Translations under genes and position numbers: made by a program
Origin: Incurvaria masculella
Lineage: Eukaryota; Arthropoda; Insecta; Lepidoptera; Incurvariidae
Length of the DNA: 64,000 nucleotides
NCBI GenBank assembly: GCA_946894095.1
Contig: OX335653.1
Span: 9,739,001 to 9,803,000, forward strand
Direction: 5' to 3'
Shown here: positions 32,068-44,223 of the stretch, piece by piece
How the letters are laid out: each line of letters begins with the position of its first letter
Position numbering within the stretch: position 1 is the first letter of the stretch
Notes under the pieces: model-generated
Told to the model about the DNA's origin: nothing
Databases searched by the model: none
The model's input: only the letters and a program-made list of their open reading frames with translations

Positions 32068-34251
32068 GTCGTCCACACCTTGACCCAACGCACTGGCGGT
32101 CTTTATGTGGAAATACTAGATATAATTGTTAAAATCGGTTATAATGGCATGCATTGAGTGGAAATACCAACTTTTGTGTTAAAGTTATGAATCATCCAAG
32201 CCATCTGGGGTCCTTATAAATTATATTGAAGTCAGGTGATCAAAGGTCATGGGGACCACATAGTACCACATCGGAATTATATAATATTTAGTGATCTATG
32301 ACTTCTTTAGACGTAAATAATTTTGACAATTTTGTTGAAAGCATGTGCAGGGTGTATATCAATATTGTCGTTAAATGCTGAAAAACAACAATTATGGTAA
32401 TTACTGTGTTAAATTCAGTGGTCGGAGCAAAGGAAAATCTCAAATCTATTTGCTCCCCTCCCCCCCAAAATAGTAGACGTTGGGCGACATTCTGTTTTAA
32501 ATTCTAATGCGTGAAGTCTTCTATGATGAATTTATTTTGATTTTAAGGTTCAAAATAAATTAAAAATATTTTTTACAAGATTTTCCATATTTAACACCTA
32601 AGCCACTTCTTCTATCTTTCACATTGAATTATTTGCTGTTGTAATGCCAATGAAAATATATTTAGATAGGTAATATGTCACCTGCTTCTTTCAAAATAAG
32701 CGCATCAATATTATTGTGAGACCGAATGTGTTGTTTTTCAACAATGTCAGGTTTCCACGAATTCAATTTAGGTACCTAATTATTCATGTGAATGGTGTCA
32801 GCCAACCAGTGGTCGATTCTCATAAAATAAAACATTTAATGGTAATGGGAAATGGTAGTTTCACTTATTCATTCGTCTTTCAACATTTTGTTTTTATATT
32901 ATATTAAATTACACTATTGTGGGGAATTTTGGGAAATGTTGGGAAGGGTACAAACTAAAATAAATTAGGATTTGTTTGAAAATTGTATTACCTATGTTCT
33001 CTTGATCTAGTTCATTCCATTCATTATTATAGAAGCATAACAGATTGTATTCTTATTCGTACATATATTAAAATAGACTATAGTAAGTAACTACTAAGGT
33101 ATAAAGTTCAAAGTAAATTTAGATAGTGAATCGAGAACAATGTATGTTTACACAATTATCGAACAAATTATTTTAAAACTGTATGCAGTCCAGGAACGAA
33201 CGTATAAGGATCAAACGTGTCGAAGGATCTGCGCAACGGTTCGATAAACTTAAACCAAAAACAAGCGCACGCGAGCAGAACTTGCCCCGCAAAATTACAT
33301 TGACCTTACGTTCGTTAACTGTTATAGATACTGTTAAACACTCATTTTGTGCGAATAATTTACCTTTGACACTCAAACAAGTGTATCGTTTTGCATTATG
33401 AAGAGAGTAAATGTTTAACACGATAAAACACAATGATCACTTGTTTTCTTTGCAACTGATACGCGTAGATATATTAATTTTGTGAATAGTGGCACTTGAG
33501 GTAGGTAGGCATATGCGTTTGGGTGCCGCGGTGCGACGGAGCCGACTGGAGTGGCGGCTGCAGGCGTCGCGTCCGGAGGGAGGGAGAGGGAAGGAGGCGC
33601 CCGAGGAGGAACTGCGCGGGCGCATGCCTCCACGTGAAGCCAACGACGGGCTTCACGAATCGGCAGAGTTGTGTCGAGTCGACTTGTGCGTATTCACACC
33701 CGTCGTCTCACAGGGAAACAGGGCAATTTTCAGTTTAGGCGACTAAGTGGGCCAGTGAAAGAATATTTGAGAATTACCTCATCGGAAATGAAATTAGGAA
33801 AACTCTTGAATGAACTATAGATGAATCTATGGTTTCCGGGTGGTCAATTGAGTTGTTAACATTCTGTATAATATCTTGTATTGAATTTTGTCAAAATGTT
33901 CCTGGAGAAGCACATTCCTATAATGAAATTTCTTATATGGCAGAATATATGTAATGGATTTAAGCCCATTTATAAAGAAATTTACTTTTTTTCGAAGTTC
34001 AAAATTCTATGTTTAAATTTACTATAGTATATGTAGGCACGCGCGGTGGAAGATTAGAGATGAATGAGATGATCTGCAGCAGTTATCGTTTAACCTTACT
34101 TGTATTCAGACTTATGGTGGGGTATGGTGGTGTCACTGCCTTCGCGATGCTAGTTATCGTTCTATGTCTGTACGATAGCCATTAAATAATGAGGATATAC
34201 TTTAATCAGACAGGGTTACCAAGTTTATCGAAGTATGAAGTGTAATTCATT
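32068..34251. other. upstream of Kal1, AT-rich with one GC-rich block
   Basis: 33490-33740 is a GC- and CpG-rich block in AT-rich DNA and could be the Kal1 promoter or a 5' UTR exon; a splice into the sequence before the ATG is possible at ccgccag near 32096. Neither is proven. The remainder shows nothing. Confidence 0.3.
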
Positions 34252-34256
34252 ATCGT

Positions 34257-35701
34257 TGTAGCGTAAGCTACATTATGTTTCTTTACGTGCGCCGCGCGCG
34301 CACGCCAATACTTAATTCAGTGAATATACGATCTTCAACCGAACCACACGTCTTTCACTCCGGCTTTGCGACCCGACATTTCTTTTTCGCTAAATTGGTG
34401 ACCCCGACTGAAGAACACGAGCGCCTCTCGCCGCCGCCGCCCGACCTGCCGTCTGGAGTGCGGCGGTACTGCTGCTTCTTGAGCTGTCCCCAGATACAGC
34501 GCCACACACAGCTGCCTTTGCTGACGTCCACCGCATCATTAAAACCGGTATACACAACTGCCTCGCCCGAAACATAGCGCCATTATTCTTCAAATATAAT
34601 CATCAAACCTCACTCTCATCAATCATTACTCAAATTATATAAGAATAAAGCAAGCACCGTCGTCCTACGTTAGTGTATAGACGCGCCAACTAGGACGCCG
34701 TCAGCAACATCATCACCCAGCAGCATCGACCAACCCACCGCGTCGACCTGGACGACCACATTATACCATCACCCAGTACCATCGACCGACTCACAGCGTC
34801 GCACTGGGCACTGAACAACCACATCTAGATGGGATCGACTAAACTTTAACTTCAGCATCGCACCAGCAGCAAGTATACTACCTCGGCATTCTAACCACAG
34901 TAGATCCACGTCGCATCTGCATTATCTTCTCCATCATTCTATGTGAGCCCAAAAATGCTACTAGAATTTTGGACGCCTTCCGTCACCCAGTGAATGACCG
35001 ACTCACCGCGTCCCACTGGGCACTTGACCGACTCACTATGTCAAGACGGAAGGGCAAGTCTGCAGCACTCGTCCCCCAGACTGTACGACCGACTCACTGC
35101 GTCCCACTGGGCACCTGGACCGACCCACCGCGTCGGTTGAGACGAGCATGCAGCAAGCAGGATATAACAGCAAACCTACGAAGACTACGAATAAACCACA
35201 TAAGGCAAGCCAAGACCAATCATGCAAGTACCAAGAAGTTGCAGACAATGCCCTCCATGGACTTGCACACGGTATTGCAACAACACGACACATCGTGTAA
35301 TATTACAAAGTTCAATTCACGGAATCTCGCCACTGAGCGATTTTTGCCATGCAGCGAAATTCCAACGGTCACACGTCGCAATCACCATATCAACCGACTC
35401 ATCAAAAATACTCGACAGCAACATTTCCAAATAGTATGCAACAAAAGTGAAGTGAACCACCGATACTTAAGTGAGCTGGCGCTCAAGGCCACTCACGCAA
35501 TAGTGTCACTTTTTAATTTTTGTAGTAATTTTTCACCCCTTAGCCAACTTTAAGAGGGGAGGTATGTAGCGTAAGCTACATTATGTTTCTTTACGTGCGC
35601 CGCGCGCGCACGCCAATACTTAATTCAGTGAATATACGATCTTCAACCAAAGCACTCGTGTTTCACTCCGGCCTAGCGAGTCGACATTTCATCTTCGCTA
35701 A
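34257..35701 (+). mobile_element. TRIM-like small LTR retroelement, complete
   Basis: LTRs 34257-34393 and 35565-35701 are 137 bp each, start TGTAGCGTAAGCTACATTAT and end TTCGCTAA. They are flanked by a 5-bp target duplication ATCGT (34252-34256 and 35702-35706). TGGTGACCCCGACT at 34396 looks like a tRNA primer-binding site, and the purine run AAGAGGGGAGG at 35552-35562 like a polypurine tract. The interior is only about 1.17 kb. It has an open frame at 34969-35553 with no Gag or Pol likeness and short imperfect repeats of CCACTGGGCAC and GACCGACTCAC. It would need enzymes in trans. Confidence 0.85.
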
Positions 35702-35706
35702 ATCGT

Positions 35707-37587
35707 TATTGTAATTCGATACTTAAAAGTTAGTTGGTGTAAACTGTCAAGGTTACCCCTTTGCTTAATGTGACCTCATTTGACGGTATTAATCTGAATT
35801 TAATTGTGTTGAACTCTGCCTTCAATGGCTCCACAGAACATATCTGGGTTCATTGGCGGTTCAAGTCAAGATTAGAGGTTTCCACACTCCTTTAAGAGCC
35901 CCCGAGTCTCAAATCCCAACTCCAAAACGCTCAAACGAACCTCCATCATCACCTTGTAAATTTTAGTTGCAGCACTATTAGATTAGATTTAATCACTCTC
36001 TTACTTGTTCACTCAGAGAGTTAATTTACAATGGTAATCTCCTGGTTATTTTTTTACAGCATTACTCTTGCATAAAATATTTGGTCAAATTGGTCAATTC
36101 TCAAAGCGGATTTCTCCACGGAAAGATTCCGGAGCATAACTATTTCAATGGGATTCAAGGTTTTCTGTCAAAAAATCGCTTTGAATCGCGGAATAACTCT
36201 TCTGTCTAGTTCGCTGACTCGCTTACCTAATAAAAGTTTTTCTTTTCTTGAAAATAGGACCACGGATCCAAGCATTCCTGGCTTCACAGCCGCACCGTCC
36301 GCGACAGTGGTCGCTGCCACCGGAACGTCGTCGCCTGCGCACGGAAGGTTGCATTTACGAATGCAAAAAACTGCATTACGCCCGGACGACAACGTTGAAT
36401 TGCTTGATTAGAAACTGAACGCTCTCTTCCTGTGTCCGATTCGTGACATGGCGCAGCGTGCAGTCCACTTGCAGTGCTGATGTGTTATGACCAATTTGCG
36501 GCATTAAAATTGTTTAATTTCTTAGTCGATAAGACTCATCGTTAGCTGGTTCCATTCACCATAAATAAGGTGAATGCTTATCAACCTGAAGAGCATACCT
36601 TACTCTTTATTCGTTCACAATTAAAAAAAAAAGTATTTTGCTAAAAATTAAACGTGCACAAAGAGCTGTCTTGAAAGTTATGCACATGAGACCTTTTCGC
36701 TAGACTAACCTTCTATATCAGGAAGCAAATGTACTTAATGTTCGATGTTAATGTAAATTTTAGAAATGGTCAAGAAATCCCATAGAACTGCTTACCTAAC
36801 CTGCAATCTGGGATCAACAAGACCCAGTCGTTTAGACAAATGTCATATTCCGCTCAAAGACAAAGACCCTATTCGTTTTTTGCTCCGTATTATAAAATAA
36901 ACCAAATTATGCAGCTCAAAACCCTTACACAAAAAAGTTGCGCTAAGTCACTCACCAATTTGCTTCTGAACCTAAATAATGTTAACACAGAATTTTTTTG
37001 CTCTAATAAAATAAATTCACCAGAAATACTGTCTAAAAACTCACGAAACTACAACAACTTATTCTAGCTACATCATAACGCATAAACATGTAACGACTTG
37101 TATTTATATATTTAAAAAAAACCTCACCTCTAAGATGGCACAATTCTTGCTAATATTAATAAATGCAAAAGTATCCTTTTTGACACGTAAATATGCATAC
37201 ATTAATATAATAAATTATTTTATTTTTATATTATTTCTTATACATTACTAACGCCAACAGTGCACAATTAGTGCGACGAAAGACACTGACTCCCACAGCA
37301 CAGGGAATCCTAGTGTGGGAGCCAGGGCTTAAAATATTACCTGTTCATCAAAATTATGTACAGTCGTTACTTTTCAAATGTATACACTGGAAAGAGAAGG
37401 AATTTCTAAGTCCCTTTTACTCTATGGTTGACGTCAGCATGTCAGAAAGAGATCTCAAATTTGTCTCTATTTCCGGTGTATAGATTTCAGACAAAACGAC
37501 TGTACTGTAATTACAAATCAATATTTTTAACTTTTTTTTTACTATTTTCCGGTAGGACTGCTTTCTGTCGACAGGTATATTTGAAAC
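35707..37587. other. intergenic, unassigned
   Basis: A 36260-36415 stretch is more GC-rich and open on both strands (for example after gaaaatag at 36256) but matches nothing I know. Otherwise AT-rich and featureless. Confidence 0.35.
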
Positions 37588-37641
37588 TGTACCAATGTAC
37601 AACTGTACCAATGTACAACTGTACCAATGTACAACTGTACC
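37588..37641. repeat. 16-bp tandem repeat
   Basis: Three exact units TGTACCAATGTACAAC plus TGTACC. Each unit is itself partly palindromic (GTAC..GTAC). Confidence 0.85.
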
Positions 37642-37734
37642 TTCAATTAAAATATAAAGATTTTGTAATCGAGCTTCATTACGCCACCCTGCGCTCTACC
37701 CTCCCTCAACGCGCAACAGAAAGGGAATTGATCA

Positions 37735-37962
37735 GCTGGTCTATTCCTGGCATTCGGTAATGAGGAATCAGAAATCCTGAGTCTAGAAAACCGCTTTTAT
37801 AGAGATTTTAAAAGAGAGGTTTTCTACGGAAAACCTTGATTGATCAAAAAAACTATGCTCCGGATTATTTTCGTCAAGAAAATCGCTTTGAAAACTGCTA
37901 CAAAAGCGGTTGTCTAGACTCAGGTTTCCTGATTACTGAATTCCAGGAATAGACCTGCTGTG
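37735..37962. repeat. foldback element
   Basis: The left arm CTGGTCTATTCCTGGCATTC..CTGAGTCTAGAAAACCGC is the imperfect inverse complement of the right end (..GCGGTTGTCTAGACTCAGG..CAGGAATAGACCTG). Arms are about 65-70 bp. Non-coding, MITE-like. Confidence 0.7.
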
Positions 37963-38488
37963 CAGGCATGCCAGACGAGTTCACTGTCCACGTTTCATTT
38001 AGAGCCAACCGATACTTTAAACTTTTAATTAGACGTTCTGTATAATGCATCGCGGTATTTTCCCAAAGGGTAACCGGGCGTCCTTCAAATATGGTGTGAA
38101 GAAGCAGCCGGCTAGCCGGCACGGTTTTCACAAAAACGTTCAAAAGCCGTTGGGAGCCTCTTAGGTGAGAGTCGACTATGATATCGATTCGAACCAGCAG
38201 TTCGCATTCGCTACTTTCGCCATCTAGCTATTGCCTAACACTACTGAAGTAATGGGTTTCCCTCACCGTGTTTTCCATCACAGTAAGCAGTAGCATCATA
38301 GAAAAATGTACAAGTTTTTCATACACTTATGCAAAAAGACACGTAACTGTAATTATAGTAACATCTGTATGGTCTCGACATCTACTTCCACCAACACAAT
38401 TGAATAATTTCTTTACTAAAAGTAATATATATTTTTATTAAACGGTCACGAAAATTTAAAATAACAGTAATATACATTTAAAAGTTCA
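37963..38488. other. 3' flank of the LINE-like ORF
   Basis: No gene seen. The retroelement 3' UTR probably ends in the AT-rich 38400-38488 part, but I see no clear poly(A) or target duplication. Confidence 0.3.
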
Positions 38489-41440
38489 TTATAGGTAAAA
38501 TATATCTTCTATAAATTCTAAAGGCATTGTTCCCAAAACAGAGGCTGCGTTCCCCCGCTGGATGGCTAGGCTTATTTTTTGACGGAGGAAGGACGATGCG
38601 CGAGGGTCACCCGATGACTCGATGAGTAATTTTCCTAAATCTGTGGTAAATTTTTTTGCATCTTGGCTCCACACTCCAAGAGTTTCCACAGCAATGGCAA
38701 CGAATTCAAATTGTAATTTGACCTGTTGGTATTTTTTATTTTTGGCAGACGCTGCCTTTGCTGCGGCGAAGCCGGCTACCTGACTAGAGCCCTCCACATG
38801 ACTAGGGGCTAGGGTATCCGCACACGTTGCATCCCAAATCAACGCTCTCCCTTGCTTCCATGGTAGGAGCGTTATTCCGTCGGGTCTTTTTCCGTCGTCG
38901 CGAAAAACTCCGACTGGTTCCAGGAGACTCGGGATATTTGCTGAGGCCAGAGAGCGTTTAATAATCTGGTTTATGCTTGCGTGGCGGGATAACCTTCCAG
39001 CACTCTTGGAGCATGAGAGACCATGATGTCCGAGGTCTCCTACTGAAGCACCGCAGATGCAAATGTGTGGCTGACAAATTCTGAGGCCAAAGCGAAGGCA
39101 AAATGCGATTCGGAGCGATACCTGGTCAAGTATAGTACCGAGGTGTGGTGAAGGGTAGGCTAGTAGCCAAGCTCCAGACTCCGCTTCTGATGCCGCCAGA
39201 ATACGCGCGCGGTCGGTGATGGAACCATCCAGGAGGAGAGCACTCAATGATTTTTGAATTAGGGGAACATCCCAACCCTTTTGAAATCTTGGTTGGTCCG
39301 GCATCGGTTCATCCGGACACCGCTCCTTCCATTCCCTTATGGCTTCGTCCCCACTCACGACCCCGAAATTATTTAGGATATTACCGACGAGGTCTTGAGT
39401 ACTATGAACCGAAGACAGAAAGGCTGGAAGGGCAACGTCTTTCATGAGCCGAATACCGGAGCCGCTGTATTTAACCGGGAATGTTATTTGGGTCCATCCT
39501 TTATCATCTGGAGGCAATATATTCAAAATGTTACAAATACTTAATTTTAAACAATCATCTAAAGCATAAATTTTTTCTATACATTTCCAAATAGGACAAG
39601 ACCTTAGTAAATACGTAAATTTCGGAATGTAAAAACAGTTTTTTAAAATATGTAAAGCCATATGAGGATTAATATTTGATAAACGATCGCTAAGTGAAAC
39701 AAAACATTTTTCATGTTTGGACATTACTGCATCGATAGACTCATCTAGAACTGGGGAACCAAGTAAAATTAATTCGTTGCTTGAAATTATACGAATTCTG
39801 GGTGCGATTTGTTCTATGTGTTTCAAAATTTCATGTTTTCTTTCGACTGATACCGAAGGGCAGAAGTAAATTTCACATTTTTGTAAGTTAAGCTCCAAAC
39901 CAATAGTATGAAATTTGGTTTTTAGGTCTATTAGGTCCTTTAAAACTGTATCAGAACTACCACCCAGGACGCCATCATCTAAATACCACAAGTTGAGCTC
40001 AGAATGTAGATTTTCAATTATCGGATGAATGCTCAGGCTGAAGATCGCGGGGCCCAGTGGGTCGCCCTGCTGACATCCGGCTGCAGAAGGGATAGGCTCG
40101 TAGTCTTTATAAAATAGATGAGTCGGGGATGAATAGCATTGATACAAGTATGGATATAGGGTGGGAATGTTGATCATAGCTTCGCTTAGCATACAAGCTC
40201 GATCGATGGAGTTAAAGGCGTTTCTGATGTCCAATTTTACCAAAATTTCAGTGTTTGGGTTTTTATTTTCTAAGTATGTTCGAGCTGAATGTACTACTGC
40301 TTCACAGCCTGCTTTTGTACCGAAACCCATTTGTTTAGGCCGGAATTTATTGCCTAGGGATTCCATTACTGATCTGCATGCTATTTTCGAAACGATTCTT
40401 CGAAGTGTTGACCCTATTGCTATTGGTCGTAGGCCTCCATCTTTCTTTTTTAAAGCGTAAAGAGATGCTCCGTACAAAAATGGGGTAAATTCTGGATTGA
40501 CTTTACCGGCCAGCATAGTGTTAGATAATCTTGTTAAATTGCTTAATAGATTTTTAGCTGCCGAGCCATTTGCGGGATTAATAAGATCTCTGAGGTGCTG
40601 TGGTCTAAGTCCATCTAACCCGCCGGCAGAACCATTTGGGAAGGACATTATGGCATCTGTTATATACTTTTCTTCCGTTATTTCATAGGAAATGAAGTCA
40701 TCGGAATGAGTATTTGGGTAGCATGTAGGTGGGGCAAATGATGGATGTTTCAACTTCAACGCATTGTAAGTGTCAATATTGTCTTCAGCTAAGGTGTCTT
40801 CTGAAGAGATTAGCCTTACCGCACCTCGCAAGTCACCGTCGGCCACTCTGCTCTCTACTTTCTTAAATAATGTTGTAGACGAATGTTTCTTTTGCGACAG
40901 TATGGGGCTACACTTATAATTCTTAACATTTTCTTTAATTTTGGTTGCAAGAGAGGTTTTATTATCTTCCCTTGCCTGCTGTATGTGCAGCACTGTGTAC
41001 GAAAACAAGAAGAGTTCCTCCCATGAGGAAACCGTATTCTTTGTAACACAATTATTTATCACCGAAGATAATTTTTCTGCAACTGTGATTCTGGCGGCCC
41101 GTGGAATTCGTCGAATGAGAGGAAATGAATTTTTGTAAGATTGTATCTTTTCTATGAAACTTTCATTTTCAGTATTTGCTACGTTCGTCGAATCTGATAA
41201 TGACAAAAGTCTATGAACTCTTGCTATGTGTATCTTGAGACCTCTCACAGCGTCGTAGCAGCCTGTGCAGTGTGGGCATTTTATTCGGTTAACCGGTTGC
41301 CGGGGTAAATGATTTCTCCTGTAGGAGAGATCCTGGGCGCTGCTAGGGCCAGGTTCAGGCTCATTTGTCATTCGTGAAAAATCCCAAGGTAGCAGTGACG
41401 TACAATTGGACACTCTCCGCAAGGTAGTCACTTTTTTCAC
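38489..41440 (-). CDS. non-LTR retrotransposon polyprotein: zinc finger, RT, restriction-like endonuclease
   Basis: One uninterrupted frame of 983 residues. A C2H2 finger (C55, C58, H71, H76; CPHCTGCYDAVRGLKIHI) precedes the reverse transcriptase, with FPNGSAGGLDGLRPQHL near 267, KDGGLRPIAIGSTLRR near 333, motif A LDIRNAF at 403, QQGDPLGP at 457 and the catalytic YLDD at 486-489. The C-terminus has a CCHC-like cluster (C794, C796, H805/H806, C810) and a PD-(D/E)XK-type nuclease signature with RPDG at 852 and WD at 869. This order (finger, RT, cysteine motif, endonuclease) is that of R2/NeSL-type site-specific elements, which cut the target and prime on it. The placement within that group is inferred. 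With no stop or shift it may be recently active. Confidence 0.85.
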   Translation of the reverse strand: MKKVTTLRRVSNCTSLLPWDFSRMTNEPEPGPSSAQDLSYRRNHLPRQPVNRIKCPHCTGCYDAVRGLKIHIARVHRLLSLSDSTNVANTENESFIEKIQSYKNSFPLIRRIPRAARITVAEKLSSVINNCVTKNTVSSWEELFLFSYTVLHIQQAREDNKTSLATKIKENVKNYKCSPILSQKKHSSTTLFKKVESRVADGDLRGAVRLISSEDTLAEDNIDTYNALKLKHPSFAPPTCYPNTHSDDFISYEITEEKYITDAIMSFPNGSAGGLDGLRPQHLRDLINPANGSAAKNLLSNLTRLSNTMLAGKVNPEFTPFLYGASLYALKKKDGGLRPIAIGSTLRRIVSKIACRSVMESLGNKFRPKQMGFGTKAGCEAVVHSARTYLENKNPNTEILVKLDIRNAFNSIDRACMLSEAMINIPTLYPYLYQCYSSPTHLFYKDYEPIPSAAGCQQGDPLGPAIFSLSIHPIIENLHSELNLWYLDDGVLGGSSDTVLKDLIDLKTKFHTIGLELNLQKCEIYFCPSVSVERKHEILKHIEQIAPRIRIISSNELILLGSPVLDESIDAVMSKHEKCFVSLSDRLSNINPHMALHILKNCFYIPKFTYLLRSCPIWKCIEKIYALDDCLKLSICNILNILPPDDKGWTQITFPVKYSGSGIRLMKDVALPAFLSSVHSTQDLVGNILNNFGVVSGDEAIREWKERCPDEPMPDQPRFQKGWDVPLIQKSLSALLLDGSITDRARILAASEAESGAWLLAYPSPHLGTILDQVSLRIAFCLRFGLRICQPHICICGASVGDLGHHGLSCSKSAGRLSRHASINQIIKRSLASANIPSLLEPVGVFRDDGKRPDGITLLPWKQGRALIWDATCADTLAPSHVEGSSQVAGFAAAKAASAKNKKYQQVKLQFEFVAIAVETLGVWSQDAKKFTTDLGKLLIESSGDPRASSFLRQKISLAIQRGNAASVLGTMPLEFIEDIFYL

Positions 41441-42065
41441 TGTTTTGTTCGGGAAATTACAATAAGGTACATTTTATTAAAGAAAACTTGTAAAAGAAAC
41501 CTTTAGGCAAATAACAAACCTATAAACTACAGATAAACCTACAAAATCAATTATTGGAAGAAAATATGGAAATAAAAACTGTGAGGACAGTTTGACAGAT
41601 TAATAATACGTTTCTATTTGTTGCTGCAGTATTCCTTTTATATTCTTATATTCATTCTTAGATGTAATGGATAAATAAAAAACGCAATTTATATATCTGT
41701 GCACGTAATCAAATGGCTGGATAGGTAGCGTCGTGCTTGGAATTTTTATTAGAGTTAATATAGAGAATAGAGTCAATGCCATTGAATAATGGAGTTCCTT
41801 CTTGATAGTTTATAATATACACTATCTGTTTTAATTCCTCTGAGTTCGGATTTTTTACTTACGGTTCATAGAAAACTGTGCTTCATAAATTATCTTTTGT
41901 TTCCCTTGGTATGGCCAGGTTCCGAGGACAGGTATTTTTTGGAATTTTATTACACTTGTTTTTGAATCAGTATAATACAAACCATCATGATGGTTCCCAG
42001 GAGGGGCAGGCAGAGATGATAAAACGCCATAAGATATGATCACAGCATACTTATTTCGCTTCCTC
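41441..42065. other. 5' flank of the LINE-like ORF
   Basis: AT-rich; no gene. 41870-42060 has pieces related to the tail of the SINE-associated sequence at 15300-15410. Confidence 0.35.
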
Positions 42066-42240
42066 TATTGTATTGTATTGTTTATTCATCATCCAAAGAC
42101 AGTACATTGCACTCGGATTTGTCCTATTTTTGCATTTGCCAGTTCAGCAATCACAGCGAAGAAGAACTGCCAAGAAAGTTAGCTGGATTTTTTTTCAACG
42201 TCCACGTAGTCTAAACTTACAAAAGTATTTCCCACTGACA
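42066..42240 (+). repeat. interspersed repeat, second copy
   Basis: Same element as 1301-1480: TTGTATTGTATTGTTTATTC start and GTCCACGTAGTCTAAACTTA near the end. Confidence 0.65.
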
Positions 42241-42559
42241 TTTAATATTGATATGCATATTTTCATACATGCTTTACGATTACGTATGCTGCGTACCTGA
42301 CCTATACGGTAATACACAATTATATGTATGGCAAAGACAAATTGATTTAGACATTAAAATAAAAGTCGTAGACATAAATATGTTTAAATTCAATAGGTGA
42401 CCCTTTTGGATACGACTACCTTTTTTGTACGTAAAGTTAAAGAAAAAGGGATGGCCAAATGGATGGATATGACAAATTATAAATATATTTCTAATTTGAA
42501 ACAATCATAATCCAGGGTATAAGGAAACTTCTTCTTCCAAGGAATGTGACATGTATGTA

Positions 42560-42660
42560 TGTATAATCGACCGTGCAGTAAAAATAACTACTTTACGAAT
42601 ATACTGCAAGGCTGGACCCGAGCCAGCAAAACATACCATTCGCGGGTATTGCGTATACAA
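42560..42660. repeat. repeat related to the 48950 foldback
   Basis: ATCGACCGTG, AATAACTACTTTACGAATAT, ACTGCAAGGCTGGA.CCGA and TTCGCGGGTATTGCGT are shared in order with 48893-49020. Confidence 0.6.
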
Positions 42661-43364
42661 TTATGTATATAATTATTGGTATACAGAATGGAGCGAAATT
42701 TGTAGTGTTCCTCCACCACGAGTGTAAGTTGAAACCACAATACGGTGGTCTCGCTTCATCGACAGCCTTAAGGCTCACTCTATGTATCGTTGTCCAAGGT
42801 CCTTGATGCAAAATTAAATAGGAATTAATAGCGCCATGGTGAATATATTTATATATTCATATTATTTATTTAATTTAATATCCTAATTCCAATTTTCACA
42901 ATAATTTGTTAATATTATTTTATGTTTTTTGACAAGAGCTGCTCTGGACGAGACGGAAATCGTTAAAGTTAAGGGGCATACTACCCTAGAATGACCGTAT
43001 CCGATAAGTTGTCGTTGTAGCTTTTTAATTGTCTTAATAAGCATTATGCAAACGGGTATCGGAAAAATATTATCAACGAACTGTTTTATGATTGTGACTC
43101 ATAAAAGTTGGTCGTTGCTATGAAAATTAATTTGAAAAATTTTAACGCACTTAAACTTTTACAACATAAGGGTTGATGCGTTGAGGGTATTTTATTTTAA
43201 TTTAATTTCATTATATTAAGTAACTTGTTTTTTTTTGTTCAGGCATTAAATCAATTTGAATTAATTAAAACATGAGTATTGAATCGTTAATGTTTAAATT
43301 AATTGTTTAAGTTAATTGTAAATGAGATCTTCAGCGGGATGTGGTCAGATACGACTAACACCTG
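42661..43364. other. intergenic, nothing seen
   Basis: AT-rich. No coding or repeat call. Confidence 0.4.
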
Positions 43365-43492
43365 TTTTCACCACCTCTAGGTACCTGAAATCCGATGAGT
43401 AACTTTCGGTTACATGACATATTTGCATGGTGTAACCGAAAGATAACTTCGGGATTTTGTAACTGGAGGTTGGTGGAAACGGGCGTAAGCAA
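43365..43492. mobile_element. small foldback MITE
   Basis: The ends TGTTTTCACCACCTC and GAGGTTGGTGGAAACGGG are inverse complements. Inner GAGTAACTTTCGGTTACA faces TGTAACCGAAAGATAACTTC. A second copy is at 57008-57120. Confidence 0.7.
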
Positions 43493-43924
43493 CAGTACAA
43501 GGTGTCATTTTTAATCAAATTTTATCTGCCCGGGTTACGTCTGAGCTCATTACAGAAACACAACTATAAAGATTAAATAATGAAAGACTCATTCATGATT
43601 TTATTTCTTACAGATTAATCATTATAAATAAGTAGTAATTTTGCTTAGGATAAATAAAAACTATAATACCAGACATTGATTGATTTATAACAATAATGCA
43701 CCTTGTCACCTTCATCATTTTGACGTCACACACAACATTTTTATTGTTTTGTAAATACTGAATGCAATGTCTTGAGATGAGAAGAATGCATTGTCGTGAT
43801 TGATTGATTATCCTTGACAATAACAACTGCGATATTGTATCTGTGGTAGTAAAGTGTACATCTTCTGAGTGTTGTTAAATACATCCATTCACTTACGTCT
43901 AATTGTAATTTATAAATTTTGCTA

Positions 43925-44130
43925 CGGCCCTCTTTAATCCAATGCGATGGTACCAACCCGGACGGTAATAGGGGGAAGGGATCTATAATTTTACATTAAT
44001 TCCTAGCCTTGGAACATCTCGCATTCATGACAAAATGCACTTATCAACTGAAAAAGAAAGTAATGCATGAACCACTATCCGTGACAACTGGCACGGAAAC
44101 TAGTTTAGTTGGCACTATATTTTAAACTGT
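43925..44130 (-). mobile_element. SINE copy, reversed
   Basis: Contains CAATGCGATGGTACCAACCC and TCGCATTCATGACAAAATGC, complements of the body landmarks of the plus-strand copies. Confidence 0.6.
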
Positions 44131-44223
44131 TTTTAAGTAGGTGGTCACGAAATAAAAAACGTGTGTGACGTCCATTTATCGTAAGTACATATATCACATC
44201 CCAACGTGCGTGATCTCGTGGTC

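Noticed and set aside
34969..35553. 194-codon frame in the TRIM-like element as a gene
   Set aside because: No Gag, Pol or host-protein likeness. It ends just before the polypurine tract and contains short DNA repeats, so it is more likely non-coding interior.
36148..36411. Possible exon after gaaaatag at 36256
   Set aside because: Open on both strands, but the translation is unrecognised and no partner exon fits.
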